Shown here piece after piece: positions 49,574 through 62,715 of a stretch of 64,000 nucleotides of DNA (position 1 is its first letter; each line of letters starts with the position of its first letter). Below the pieces are notes generated by a model. The model made no database searches. It was not told the origin of the DNA and was given only the letters and a program-made list of their open reading frames with translations. Origin of the DNA: Trebouxia sp. TZW2008 (taxonomy: Eukaryota > Chlorophyta > Trebouxiophyceae > Trebouxiales > Trebouxiaceae); assembly GCA_002118135.1 (NCBI GenBank), contig BDIU01000251.1, positions 1 through 64,000 on the forward strand, in the 5' to 3' direction. The position numbers and the translations under genes are program-made.

Positions 49574-52425
49574 ATGCAGGTCGTGTGTCCTGATGGCTGC
49601 GTCGTTCAAGTCGGGATCTCCTGCGTGTTTGGCAGACAGAACCTCGGCTGTGCGGCTGACGACAGCATCAGCCGCGAGCAGTTTCAGCTCGATGTGATGG
49701 AGGGTGTCGAGGGCGTCATGCAGCTCAAAGTCCTTGGCCGAAACGGTATTGCAGTAGGGCTGATCAGCAACCTTGCGGCTTCACTGCTCTCCCCGTCAAC
49801 GTGTTATCTGCATCATGCACGATGCGGAGAATCAGCAGTGCAATCTTTGGTGCAGCGATGATCATCGAGAGGCCGTTGCACTCGACCTCGTCAGGTGTGT
49901 ATCTTCTTGCAACCTGTGTTGCTCGCGATCGATGCCCGATAGCGAGGGCTTGGCCGTTGCTTCAAGATCTGCATTGCCATAGATGACGACCGTTGGGAGT
50001 TGGTAGACTACCTTGATCAAGGAATGGTAAGTTTACATGAGAGAAAATTTACAAAGCATGCCAGTGCTGTAGGCCCTCACCTAGTCAGCACAAAGCAGCA
50101 ACACCTGTTTGCATGTCTGCAGACATCCATCATAGCACAGGGCTCCAGATGCTATGTAGCTGCCAGGTAGGCAATGACGCACTGCCCATTACATACTCAA
50201 TTCGCTTGACTGCTGCTGTCAGTTGACCACAACCCTCAGACAGCTGTCCTGGACTGATTGTCATTACGCAGCAAGGAAGTGCTTGTCTTAATGCTGTTGT
50301 GCATCTCAGGAAGGCAACAACCATTTTCAAGCTGCAGCCCAAATCTGCTTTGCCAGCTGCAGCTGCTGGCAGCAAAAGGCCTCAACCCGACACAGTCCTT
50401 CCTGCTGCAAAAGAACAATGCCACACTGCTGCAACAGCAGCAGCAGCAGCCAGTGCAAGCGTCGGACCAGCAGACTTGCAACAACCAGATGACACAATCT
50501 GCTTTCAGCTGCTGCGTGTGAGGGGCATTCCAGATTGGGCCAACAAGTAAGACTTGCTTTTTCTCTGTTCAACTTTCTGCCTTAAGCTCCTGTTAAGGCG
50601 GTATGTATGCCTGCGCCAGAGACATGAAGCTTCTGTCCAATGTTCAAGGCAGCAATGTCAACTGCAGTTGCTCCCAAGAACAGTACATAGATATGTCCTT
50701 GCTCAGGGAAAGTCACCGCATTCATACGCATGGTTTGATCTCCAAATGCATTGTTGCTACAACAAGAAAGGGGTCATGTTGGGCGTGCTGCATCAAGGAA
50801 CCACTGTATGACATGCTGTGTTGTGAAGCCTCATGCAGTTTGTCATATGCTTGATCATGGCCTGACATGCTCAAGCAACCTGCCACCACCAGAAAGCTTC
50901 TGACGTCATTTTCATGCTGACACACAGCACTGCCTAGCGTTTTACTGCTAGGCAAGCATGTGTGCGGGACGTCCAGGCAATAATATGTGTGTATTGCTGG
51001 GGTGCCTAGGCCATGGCAGGAACGAATCTCTTGTTGTATGCTGCTAGTTCAAGTGTATGACAGAGACAAGAAGACCTGATACACCTACATCGATCCAGAA
51101 TTGGAGAGCCACGCAAGCTGCACGCCGCCGCTGGCCGCCGACGCAAATTTGCCTCAATATCAGTACATTGCTAAGGTAGCCCACACATTTTTCCCTGCCA
51201 TCCCCACAGAGTTGAGCACATAATGTGGGCGATGTAATTTGAGCTCTTGTAGAGACCTGTAACTGATCCTGATGATAATGCCCAGAAGGATGCCCAGAAA
51301 CAGGGGCTAAACATGGGCTGGCGCAGGGGAGCAGGGGGATGTAGGCTGAGAGATGTGGTGCAAGGCAGCATGCAGTGGGTGCTGGCATCTGACTTCATGG
51401 TAGACATGACCTGGCTCCTGTCCGCCTGCCCTGACCTTGTGCAAGCCCAACAGCTGGTGCTGGTGCATGGAGAGCGTACACCTGACAGGTGCACCCCTCG
51501 CTTCTGATCTTCAAAGCGCAGGGCAGCGTGTAGTTGGCATTGGCATCTGACTTCATGCTGGACATGATGTGACTCCTGTCTGTCTGCCCTGATCTGTTGC
51601 AAGCTCAGCAGCTGGTGCTGGTGCATGGAAAGCGCACACTTCACAGGTGCGCCCGTCGCCCCTTATCGTTGCAGTGAAGGGCAGCGCGCAGTGGGTGCTG
51701 GCATTTGACTTCATGGGAAACATGACCTGGCTACTGTCTGCCTGCCCTGATCTTTGGCAGACCCAGCAGCTGGTGCTGGTGCATGGACAGAGCATGTCTG
51801 ACAGGTGCCCTCATCATCGTCATTGCTTGCATGCTTGCTCATGAGCTTCTGTGCCCTTGCCAGGTGCATACGCAGGCACTTGGCTGCTTCCAAACAGCTC
51901 TCTCCCATGACACTTCCGTCCCAAGAGTATAGCCTGGAATCATGTCAAGCAAGCCAGTCATCACAGCTGAAAGACCTTCCGCCACGACACAGAGCGTCCA
52001 TTGGCAAGTCTTGCCGATATCAAAAAGCCAACAGTTGCTGCCTTGACTTGCTCATTTGACAACCAGCAGTTGAAATATTGCGTCGTGAGCGTGATGTTCA
52101 AATCAAGCTGGCCTGGTAAAACGTTGGTTCACACACCGTGTGACGATTGAGTTACTCAGCATTCACCTGCAGGGTGGGTGCCATCAAAGCTGTGGCAGCA
52201 TCTGCTGGCTTGAGCAATATGGTGGTTCATGCACCCCCATTACCAGTGCAGTTTGGTACGTATCACAGCAAAGCCTTCGTCATTGAGTACGAAGCAGGGA
52301 TCAGGGTTGTGGTACATACTGCCAACCTCATATATGTGGACTGCAACAACAAGAGCCAAGGCTTGTGGTATCAAGACTTCCCACATAAGGTGTGACTGGA
52401 GTTGCTGTTGTGAATCATCTTTGCG

Positions 52426-52466
<41 letters not shown>

Positions 52467-55400
52467 GTTGCCAACTTGTTTTTGTTGCTGTGATCCACAC
52501 TTGTTCTAGTCTCAGCACCAGCTCAAGTGCTAACGCTCAAATCCATATCAGCGCTAGTACACGCATCAAACCAGTACAGCTGTTGCTATCATTGCACTCA
52601 TCACCATGAAACAGCTTGCAGATCCTGTGACAGGGTCCAAGCTCCCCAGCCACCTCAGAGTTTGAGCAGGAGCTGGCTGACGACCTCGAGCCCTGTGCAA
52701 GCAGCATGACTTCTTGTCAACCCAGCATTGCCATCCCATCATCTTTGAAACTGCATGTGTTTTGACAGGGCCCAGGCTCTCCAGCCACCTCAGAATTAGA
52801 ACAAGAGCTGGCTGACTACCTCAGAGCCCTGCGCCTGCCTCAACATGCTGCTCAAAAAGCTCAAGCGCTGTGCAAGCAGCATGACTTCTCCTCAGCTCGA
52901 GTGCACCTCATCATTTCCTGCCCAGGCTACCACTCAGGTATAATTTCTCACCGCCTTTGCTCGTGCAGCACATTTGATCCTTCTCTGCCTGCGGCTGCTG
53001 CTGCAGCATGTCTGATCTTTCACTGCCTTTGCCTCTGGTTCTGACTGCTGCTATAGCATACATACTCCAATGTCAGAAGCTTGAAACATCATGCGCACGC
53101 ATTCATGCAACACGAGGCCTTGGCCTGTTTGGCTGGTACTCATGTCTCTTGCTGTATGTCCCGATCCCTTTCAGCATATAATGTTTGCCTGTAAACGTAT
53201 GCATCTGTCATTTGCCAACAACTGACAGACTACAGCGCTTGAACAGCTCTCACAGATGTCACACAAGCGTCAGTACCAAGTTGGCAAACCACACGTTTGA
53301 GCACTCAGAGTGCAGTGGTGGTCCACAGGGCCTACACTGAAGAAGTATGGTCACCTGAGAGTCCAATCCTTGTTAGCAAGGGAGACATTTCCCGCCCAAT
53401 TTCAGGGCGCCCCACTGATAGCACAATTCTTCTCCCTGGGGTCCCTTGATGACAAATGGCTCACTAACGAGTTCAGAGCCAGCCTGAGTGCTGGACAGAG
53501 TGACACAGGAGGTCAGCTTCTGCCTGGCTTTTGATCTCTTAACTGTGTTCTGTGCATCTGTATGCACAATACAAGGCAACAGGAATCTTTGTCAGCAGCG
53601 CCACATGTTATTTGAGAAGGCTGCTGCTCGTAAAGTATTGTCAGTGGCGTATGCATGACCTCTGATGCAGCAGCAGGGCTCTGCGCTAGCAAGGCCACAC
53701 ATGCTCAGCTGCATGAATACAGTCTGTCTGCACCTGAGCATCATGTTGTCAAGCATCATGGTGGTCCTTCCAGCAGGCTTTGTCAAAGGGTCATTTCTAA
53801 AAGCGTAGCGTATCACATTGCAGACCAAATTTGTGTTGAGTTTGCATGCCGGACTCACATCCCTTACAGAGCAATGTCGCTGGTGTCATCGTCCTTGACC
53901 AACATGTGTGTTGGTATGAGGCCTTGAGATTGCGCACAGGCAAGCTTGGGGGTAGTGCAGCCGGGTCCAAGGGGCTGCAGCTGATCTGGCCAACAGTGCA
54001 GGACATCAAAAACAGTGTGGAGGGGTGGAGGGGGGGCGCCAGTGTACCCGGCCCAGCCAAGAATGTCAACAAGCCTTTCCTGCAGTGTTACTGGCACAAG
54101 TGAGTGTTACATGCTTCCTGAGCTGTTTCTACCCACAGAGGCTTCCTTGATGAGGCCTGATGGCATAGACGCATCCTTCCTTTTCTTCACATGCATGGTT
54201 AGGGTCTTGCCTGTGTCGCATTGGAGCAGGTGCTGCAGTCACAAGGCTCACTCTGTGCTTCACAGCTTTGGTGCTTGTAGTCGTGTTGGGTTGAGCATGG
54301 CAAGCTTGGCATGCTCAATCAACCACATTCCAAGCTGCACATCTGTCAAATCAGAGAGCATCGTCTGGCTGCAGCAAGAAAGTCACTTTGCGTTAGCAAC
54401 AGCAGGCAGAACGTGGCTATGCAGTAGCCGTGTCATGACAGGAGTCTTTTCTTTACATAGCACTGCATTGGGTGGCAAGTGTGCTAATGCCCGGCAGCAT
54501 GCCGTGACGCGTGTCAGCTGCACAATTGCAAACGTTGATTTGCCTCAGCCGCATGCCTTGCATTTTGGTGGCTGCACAATGGCGTGCCTTGAATGGTGGC
54601 AGCTTCACAATTGTAGCTGTGTTCCATTGGGATCTCTGAGGACTGCAGCCTTGCATCTTGGCTTTAGTGATCACAGAGTCGCAGTGCTTTTCTTATAGCG
54701 TGACCTGCTGCCATTATCAGCCTGCAGTGACGCAGAAGCCGTGACAATTTATTGAGACAGCTGAAGGCTCAGCTAAACTCATGACAGCTGCACTTTGCAT
54801 GCCATCTTGAAAATTATCCAGCAAAGCCTGTTAATACTTAAGAGCCCCAACTGCCTAACAGCCCGAGGTTTTGGTGGCAACATGGAAACTTGCCGTGTAT
54901 TTCAGCTGCATTGCCTTAGACAGATTGGGGTTGTGCAGGTGGGGTGGGCAGCCCTGGGGCAGGCAGAGGGCCATGCCCCATATCAAGTCCTATGCACGCT
55001 ACAGGTACATCTGCAGCATACTCACACCTATTGCATCACCCGCGCACATCAGCTGGTGGACTTACTGTTCAGCAGTGCCTGTCTGTAAAGCAGATAGAGC
55101 AATTTTCCAGTTTTGAATGTCAATGCCAAAGTGTATAGAGATCTTAGCAATGACTTGTCTTGGCCGTAGTCATTGTGCCTGCGCTGTTATCATGGTATCC
55201 GACACATCAACATCAGCAACTTTCCCATCCTGCGCTTCTTGTGCAAAAAGGTATCACGCAAAAGGTATTGAAGGCCTCAGAAGCAAATAGCAGCATCCAT
55301 ATTGAGCCTGCACCCGGAATAGATAGAGATCATGGACCAACCACTCATACTGCATTGTGACACAGTAAGCTCTATCTGCCCTCGGTGAGACTTGGTGCTT

Positions 55401-57307
55401 CAACCACTGACACCTGACAACCCTTTCAGACTCCACTTGAGGATTTGGTTGTTTGGTTGAGGAGGGAAACCCTGGCAAATGACCCCCTCTTTGGTTTTGC
55501 CGCCAAAGTCTGGCGCGTGCATGACTATATTTAGGGTTACTTGGTGCTACTTTGAGCAACCTTGGCGAGGTGACAGCCTGTCAGGGTGTCATGGATGCGT
55601 GTCAGTTTGCCATATCTTGCTGTACTTGTACTGCTACATTGATGCTAAACTGCAGATATGGGTCATGTGATTGCTACTAAGCTATCAAATCAACGCAACG
55701 CTGCACGTAATATTACTGCTCGCACAACAGCAGCAGCTTTGTGCAAAAAGCACAGCAGCTGGGCTCTTGACACCATCGCTATGCCTTTTGCGGTCAGAGG
55801 TAGGGTTTCCAAACCCTAAAGTCCTGACTGCTGCATTTTGATGACAGTGTGCTCAAAGCATTAATGCTAAGCATGGACAACATTCAGGATCTTAGTGTTT
55901 GTTGATGACAGGTCTTTGCATATTCAGTGAGTGTGCTGATTTAAAGGCAGAACGTGTGTGGCGCAGGGGCCAGCAGCTGGCTTGGTTCATTCTGGCCTCT
56001 CACAACCTCAGCAAAGCCGCTTGGGGCTCCCTTCAAAAACAGGTCGGACAGTATTACCTCACATTGATGGCACTGCGCATTGCATTGCATGGACTGCTTG
56101 TGCCTGATCTCATGCACGATATATCAAGCACAATGCCTTGCATATCCTATGATTTCCCGCGATCAAACAGTCAGCCCTCGAAACACCCATTGTGACATGT
56201 GGCTGCTTCATCTTGCCTGCAAATGTATCACACTCTGCTGCAAACTTGTGTGCTTGTCATAGGGTCATATGTCTGCAGGGCACTCAGCTGTTCGTCCGGT
56301 CCTTTGAGCTAGGCGTGCTGTTTGTACCCTCCCTGGAAGCCATCTATAAGCAGCATCCCCACAGGGGATTTACCTGCACCCCAAAAGAGCCCCCTGCCAG
56401 GACCAGTGACCTTCCTGATGCAGGCACAGGCTCAGACATGCCAGGCAAGAACCTCACATGCTTGCTGCCAAAATGTCACAAGCACAAGATAAGCGCAATT
56501 TTGCCTGCTATCAAGAAAGTGGCTCAATTGGGCACGTCATGCATTTGCTAAGTTGACAAGAACTTCATTCACACAACAATGATGCACTGCAGCGGGATTT
56601 GTCACATTGCAGGTGGGTCATCAGCGTCAGCAGCAGCGCAGGAAGTGAAAAAGGTGCAAGCTGTCAATGCTGAATTCTGGACAAGTCAGGCTGGCAAAGC
56701 AGATGAGAATGTGCCTGGCACAAGCGAGACGGCTAATACCATCAGGTGCGCCACAGAGCTCTTGAAGGTTCCTCACTGCATGGAACTGTTGTTGTCACTC
56801 ATTTGCAGTGATGTCTGTAGACCGCACGCCATGTAGTGATGTTGGCAGACAGCACTTATCTGGCTGCAGTATGGTTTTCGGCCGATACAAGGAGCGCTAA
56901 GCAAAGGCAACAGCTGACAATTTGCATGACAGTTGCATGCGTGCCACAGCTCGGCCACTCCTGTAAAGCGCTGGTGGACTGTGGCAGGATGCAAAGTTAC
57001 AGGAGCTGAGTCTGAGTGAAGCAGGCGTCCTGTGTTCTCGATGAAAGTGGCAACAGAGCAAAAAACTGTCCAGATTTAAGTCTTTACTTTTTGGTTGCAA
57101 TCAATTCCAATTGAAATGTTGTGCATTTGCAGGTTGACCATGCCTTTGCCATACCTGCTGCCTCCAGCACCTTACACAACTGGTGATCAGCCTTGGTGTG
57201 TTGACGGGGACTATGAAGGACTAGACTCATTGGGCCGCAGAATAGACGATCCAGTAGAAAGCTTTTATGGACATGTGCAGCCGCCTGACTGGATCCCCCC
57301 AAGCTGA
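49574..57307 (+). CDS. TDP1: Tyrosyl-DNA phosphodiesterase 1 with N-terminal FHA domain
   Basis: TDP1 removes topoisomerase I peptides from DNA 3' ends and acts in the nucleus; it belongs to the phospholipase D superfamily. The FHA-like start is 49574-49753 (VFGRQNLG, ISREQFQLDV, VLGRNGIA). The next one or two exons up to 50036 are unresolved. From there exons join in phase: 50123-50166, 50310-50546, 51327-51488, 52173-52389, 52769-52937, 53329-53511, 53961-54099, 54939-55004, 55967-56042, 56279-56444, 56613-56745, 57133-57307. The catalytic HxK motifs are GTYHSKAF and AMPHIKSYARY, with LASHNLSKAAWG and the C-terminal LPPAPYTTGDQPWC. TDP1 landmarks RGIPDWAN and FFSLGSLDDKW are present. The intron after 56444 seems to use a GC donor. 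Two exons have adjacent decayed copies. Confidence 0.93.
51515..51815 (+). repeat. Two copies of TDP1 exon 51327-51488
   Basis: Copy 2 (about 51520-51640) and copy 3 (about 51670-51808) follow the exon with a period of about 150-160 bp. Copy 3 keeps an open frame (WVLAFDFMGNMTWLLSACPD and LVLVHGQ) and a GACAG|GT donor, but its acceptor would splice out of frame. Copy 2 contains stops. Confidence 0.9.
52428..52460. repeat. GCT trinucleotide repeat
   Basis: Eleven GCT units in a TDP1 intron. Confidence 0.95.
52625..52700 (+). repeat. Copy of the start of TDP1 exon 52769-52937
   Basis: GTGACAG|GGTCCAAGCTCCCCAGCCAC and the SEFEQELADDLE-like codons repeat the exon start (SELEQELADYLR) about 145 bp upstream. 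It ends soon after and jumps to the LCKQHDF region. Confidence 0.88.
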
Positions 57308-57769
57308 TGCCAAGTTTGGTCTGCATGTCGGTGTACCACGCTCAACCCTGGCTTCAGGAAGGCCCGAACATTTGTCAAGCCTTGACTATCGTTTGATTTA
57401 TCAACTTGAAGTATCAATTCTCCTATCATTTCAAAACCACACATGTTTGGCACACGGCTTGTATGGCAGAGCCATCTCACCACAAGGCTTAGCTTTGTTG
57501 CTGGGAGAGGTGATGCGCGGCATTTGTTCGTACGGGTGACAGCGTGCATGGCATGTGATTGCGCAATCACTTCATTCTGTGATCGACAGCATCTAAGGCA
57601 CACCTGGACATGCACTTGTCTTCTTCTCCTTTGACCAGAGTCCTTGCTTCCTGCTGACTTTCTGTGTTCATGCTTGCCGGCAGCATCAACCAATCCTCCG
57701 CTGCTGCCTGCAACACACAGTAGCGTTCGCATTGCACCTTGACTCCAGTTTTCTCTGACCGGCCATCGT
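57308..57769. other. Region between TDP1 and the protein kinase
   Basis: It contains the TDP1 3' untranslated region and the kinase promoter. No coding exon or RNA gene was recognised. Confidence 0.4.
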
Positions 57770-60700
57770 ATGAGACCACACGGGGAACAAGGCAACATCG
57801 TTGTGTTCCGGCCAGCTGTGCCGGGCCGGAGCATCAACCCAGCACCGGGCAGCGGCAGTCAACCGAGAATGGAGCGATGTGGGGATGACCGATATCAACG
57901 AGCGGTCAAGGAGAAACGTCAGCTGTTAGGGCGAGGAGGATGCTGCACTGGAGTTGAGAAGTATGTGCAATCTGTTTGCTGGCGCCCAACTCCAAGCCCT
58001 ATTTGCCATTTGACTGCAAGTCACCATCGCGTGTGCTCCAGGTGGAAGGAGGTCAGAACTGGAGACATCTTTGCAGCCAAGCACGTCACAAAGCCAAGCA
58101 TGGCACAGCGAGAGATTGACGCTCTCACCCAGGCCAAGGCTGTGCAAGTACCTAGAGTACCGCAGCTCAAAGAGCACTTTGAGTATTCAGCAGGGACGCA
58201 ACATCTTGTCCTTAAGTACGTGACTACCCTTTACTTTTTTACAACCTAGCCCTGCTGCCATCTACAAAAGCTTAACCTTGGCCTTGACTAAATTTTGCTA
58301 TGCTTACAGGTTTGTGGATGGTGAGAATGTCTCAAAATATCTCAAATACAGGGCCAAGAACAAGTTTGACCAGCCAGAAGCAGAGGCAAGAATGGTCACA
58401 GCAGCCGTTCAGCTGTTTGAGGTAAGTGAATGTCTCTAAGCACGCGTCTGTCAGTGTCCGCAACAGCACGCTCTATCTCTTTGTATACCTCTGAGCATTC
58501 TTGCAGGGGGACCATGGCATGCTGCTAGTGTTTGTCATACCTGCTTTGGTTGTTCACAATCATCAGAGTCGCCACTGTTGATCAGACAAAACACACGTGA
58601 GCGACGAGTCAGTATTCCTATGCGCTTGAGAGCAAGTCAAGTTCAGTCAGTAGCAATTTTGTGCTGCTGTGCAGACATTGTCTGTACTTCATGAGGAGGC
58701 TGGTCTTGCTCATTTGGACATTTCAGCCACCAATGTGATGCTGACCAGCACCAAACACGCTGAGTGGGACAAGATGCGTCTCATTGACTATGGCATGGCA
58801 AAGCCAGGCAGTCTAGGTACAGCCATAGCCTTGGAATCTGTTTGTGTGGTCTCAAACAATTGTTCACTCTTGTTATTCATAGATGCCATGACCAAGACAC
58901 TATACAAAGGCTATGTGTCGGCCATTTGCCCAGGCCATACCCTCCAACAACACAACATGCATGCTGGGGTACACTGAAATGCACTGTTCACACCTTCGAC
59001 AAGAAATGCGCCCTGCAATGCAGCAAGGCCTCTTGCGTTTTGCAGCATGTTTGTGGCATGCCAATGTTGTCATTTTCCAGGCCTGCATCAGTCAGTGCTT
59101 TCACCAGACAGTTCCAACAGCAGCTGTGCTATCAGCCCACTCTGATACAGCATTGCCTTGCCTTTGGTGCACTTGGCAATGCTACAGCTCACTATGTCTG
59201 CCTACATGCACATAAGCAGAGTATTTTCACAAAGAAATCATCGTACAAATGGACACCAGCATCAGAGCAATCTCGCTGTAGGACACAAAGCATATACAGC
59301 AGAGCACTTACATCTTAGTAACTAATGCCATACAATGCAGATGCCAGAGTCTCCGACATTCACCCCTCAGGGACCAGCATTGCATTTGCTGCCCCCGAAG
59401 TGCTGCACGCACTAGCAGTGGATGGCAAGACTGGTGAGAAGACATGCAAGGTCAATGGGCCTGCTGCAGACATGTGGTCAGCTGGGTGTGTGCTGTATGC
59501 CATGCTGACTGGCAACTACCCGTTTGACATGGACTTCAGCGACTATGTCTTCACTCAGAAGTGGGGCAAGTATGCTGTAGCCCAAGATCAGCAGAAGTTG
59601 TGGGTGAGTCAGCATACATGTACTGCTCAACCTTTGCAAGCAGCACTAGCAAGCTGTGTCTCTTCAGCACGCTTGCAAACACACAGAAACAAACACTGCT
59701 GCTTGCAGTCAATCATTCAGCCAGCAGCACATTTGCCTACTGCAGCCATCCTGCTACTTCACTTTACAGTACGGCACAGCTGCTTATACACTCTTCTGCA
59801 TCATATTGATCTCTATATGCCTGCATCTTTGTGCTGTGTGTATCATAAGCATGTGATGTTTTGCTTGCAGGCTGATGGTGTCAGGAGTGCAGAAAGGCAA
59901 GGCACATCCATGAAGGGCAATCTGCTATATGAAGTAATTCTGCACAGCACAACACCAGCAGCTGCGCAGAGTTTTTTCACAGCAGTCTTGCATCCAGACC
60001 CCACACTGCGGCTGACGAGCTCCCAAGCACTGCAACACCCCTTCTTGAAGGCGTGCGTTCACCAAATGCAGACCAGCCAGGCTGCAGCCCAGCATGCAGA
60101 GCCTGCTAAGCCTGCAGCAATGCATGGCATGGTGCACAAGATCAGCCAAGTAGCCAAGAGTTACAGTCTCCTTGGGCTGTTCAGCTCTTCACCGCAGAAG
60201 CAGCCATGCAACTGGGTGCACTTCTTTCCTGCCTACCAGCATCCTGCCACTGATGAGGACTTGCAGAAGGCACTGGCAGGCTTGGAGGCTACAGGCAGCT
60301 TGGACTTTGCCACAGCTGGTGCAGATGATCAGGCAGGGGATGAGAAAGTGCAAGATGCAGTGCAGACTGTCAACAGCACGCCCTCATCTATGTCAGACTC
60401 CGCTCTCAACGCTGAGCAGTTTATCACATGCAGCGCTGATGGCCCATCTGTGGTACCTGTGAACCATATGCGCCTGCCCCTGCCTGCTGCAGCTGGCACA
60501 GAATCACCATTTGCCTCACCACCAAAAGGCACACAGCTGCCAGCTGATTCAGTGCAGCTGCAGGAATGCAGTGCAAGCGCTCCAGCAGTCAAGCCAGATG
60601 GGCAGCTGCCTGACATGTCTTCCAGCTGTGACAAGCATCAGTCAGCAGGTCACAACTTGGCTGCGGCATGCATGCAAGCCCTGGATGCAGATCACTCAGC

Positions 60701-62489
60701 CAGCATTGGTGTAGCTGACACTCAATGTCAATCCAAGGACACACAAGACTCGGCCAGCACTGGTGTAGCTGACACTCAGGGTCAATCCAAAGCAACAGCT
60801 TTCAGCACTGCAGTCCCCCACAGCACAGGAAACTCTACCCCAAGGACTGCTGCCACTGTGATGAAAGCTGATGGTGATGCAGCAGCTCCTGCAACAGGCA
60901 TGCAGAAGCCACCAAGCCATCTGGTGATTACGGCTTCAGACACCAACATGACAGCTGCCGAGAAGGCACTGTCCAGTCACCCATTGCACTTCCCAGCTGT
61001 GGATGATAAGGACTTCCAGTTGACAGAGCCACAGGATGTTCCACAGAGTCAGGTCTCATCAGCTGTGGCAACACATGGCAGTGCAGCTCAGCAGGGTGAT
61101 GTGCGCTGTCATCCAATCTCAGACATGTCTGATGATGATGATGATGATGATTATGAGCAGGATCAGCAGGGTGATGTGCACTGCCATCCAATCTCAGACA
61201 TGACTGAAGATGCTGACGAGGATGAAAGTCTGCTTGATGTCTGTGGAGAGACGCATCCCACAGCTGCAGCAATAGAGACTGGCAGGGCAGCTGAGGCTGC
61301 CACAGCTGAATCAACCAGCCTCGTCACCTCAGCTGTCGCCGCTATTATTGCCACTGGCACAGCCACTGCAGCTGCAGGCCCACCTGCCACAGCTGCAAGC
61401 CCCACAGCTGCAGGTGCAAGCCCCACATCAGTCCTGTCTGCCACAGCTGCAGCTCTAACTGCCACAGCTGCGCCCTCAGCCGCTGCAGCACAGCCCCTGC
61501 CAGCCATAATCTCACTCGCAACAGCTGCAGTCCGAACTATCACAGCTCGTGGCCTTGATGGTCAGGAGCCGCCGACAGAGGTGGCAGACCAGACTACTGA
61601 CCAGGACAGTCATGCTGTCAACCCCTTTGGCAATGTGGACGCTGGATTGGCCCTTGGCTGCTTTCCTCCTGCAAGGTTTGCACTCTTCACTCATGGCATT
61701 TTGTCACCAGCCTTTGCAGTCATTGCGGTGTGATGCCATCAGTTGTGAGATGTTTGCACCCTTTCATGGGTTTTGACCCATTCTGCTTCACTTTAATTTC
61801 AGTTTGGTCCCAAGCAAGTCATTTGGCTGTCTTCGGTGTCACTGCTGCATTGGCTCTTTAATGTTGAACTTCACAAGCTCTTCCTTCTAAGCACCTGACC
61901 TTACATCCAGATCCAGCTTATGTGCAAATCTGCTGCCATGTTGCACATCTGCTGCTTATTGTTGTGCATCTGTGCCACATATGTGCACAATGCATATTGT
62001 TGTATGCACTACACAGGCACTGCTGTCGCCTTTGCCTTGACTTAACATGTGAGTCTTGATGCCTCAGTGGGATTGCATACCTGACATTGTCGTACGGTCC
62101 GAGCATGATTTTGGAGCTGGGCTAAACGTGTTGCAGGACCATGACCTTCCCAAGGCAGTTGCATGCATCAGCTTGCTGCAGCATCTAAGACTGCGTGCCT
62201 GCGTTCCATGTACATGGCCGTATACAGTGATGAAATCAGCTGGCGACAGAGGCTAGCTAGAGGCCTTCAAACATCACTAGCATGCATCATCAATGTATCA
62301 GCTTCACCATGCATAGGCAAAGCCGCAATGTTCACAGCTGTTTGCTTATGTTGCAGGTACAAGGCTGTGGACAATGATGAGACTAACTGGCAGCAGAGGC
62401 TAGCTGCAGGCTTTCCTATAGCCTGTGCAGGCTTGGCTGGGATTGCTGGCATTGTAGGGCTGTGCTTTGCCTTTGCTCGCCGCTCCTAG
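57770..62489 (+). CDS. Ser/Thr-type protein kinase, C-terminally membrane anchored
   Basis: Exons 57770-57960, 58042-58215, 58310-58421, 58675-58816, 59341-59603, 59871-61675 and 62357-62489 join in phase to 939 residues. Kinase landmarks are a glycine loop (LLGRGGCCTG), Lys77 in FAAKHV, HLD at 172-174 within HLDISATNVML in place of HRD, DYG at 197-199 in place of DFG, and APE at 224-226, then ADMWSAGCVLYAMLTGNYPF. The lobe ends near RLTSSQALQHPFLKAC. A long low-complexity tail follows with duplicated motifs (GVADTQ...QSK, QQGDV(R/H)CHPISDM) and an Ala/Thr/Pro-rich stretch. The last exon gives AGLAGIAGIVGLCFAFA and RRS, a tail anchor. If the last intron is retained, the protein ends at 61733 without it. 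The kinase family is not recognised; it is probably active despite HLD. Confidence 0.9.
60705..61215 (+). repeat. Coding repeats in the kinase tail
   Basis: Two SIGVADTQ/STGVADTQ units at about 60705-60790 and two QQGDVxCHPISDM units at about 61090-61205, the latter around a GAT-repeat tract coding for poly-Asp. Confidence 0.85.
62180..62260 (+). repeat. Decayed copy of the start of the last kinase exon
   Basis: TACATGGCCGTATACAGTGA and the following codons (MAVYSDEISWRQRLARG) resemble YKAVDNDETNWQQRLAAG of the exon at 62357, about 150-160 bp downstream. Confidence 0.75.
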
Positions 62490-62536
62490 AGAGGCCCCTT
62501 TCCACGCGCCAGCAGCCATCATTGGTAAGGGCATAT

Positions 62537-62680
62537 CTGTGACTGTTTTCATCAGGGATACACATGCTATTGTGCTGTTTCAATGTGAGGGTGAGGTACT
62601 GGTACGTGCGTTTTGGTGACTGCTTTGACCAGGGCTTTACATGCTGTTGTGCTGTTTCAATGTGAGGGTGAGCTATTGAT
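62537..62680. repeat. Direct repeat of about 77 bp, two units
   Basis: ACATGCTATTGTGCTGTTTC at 62562 and ACATGCTGTTGTGCTGTTTC at 62639 are each followed by AATGTGAGGGTGAG. They lie in the kinase 3' region. Confidence 0.85.
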
Positions 62681-62709
62681 GTGATGTGACATGCCGTTAA
62701 CGCTGTTGG

Positions 62710-62715
62710 CTGTAA
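62710..62715 (+). terminator. TGTAA polyadenylation signal, probable, for the kinase
   Basis: TGTAA occurs about 220 nt after the kinase stop at 62489. Confidence 0.4.

Noticed and set aside
51670..51808. Mutually exclusive alternative exon of TDP1
   Set aside because: Its acceptor would put the reading frame out of phase with the upstream exon, so I treat it as a fossil copy.
59604..59870. Continuous 802-residue frame through this stretch of the kinase
   Set aside because: The segment has a GTGAGT donor and CAG acceptor at exact phase, and its translation is cysteine/leucine-rich and unlike the kinase, so it is an intron that happens to be open.
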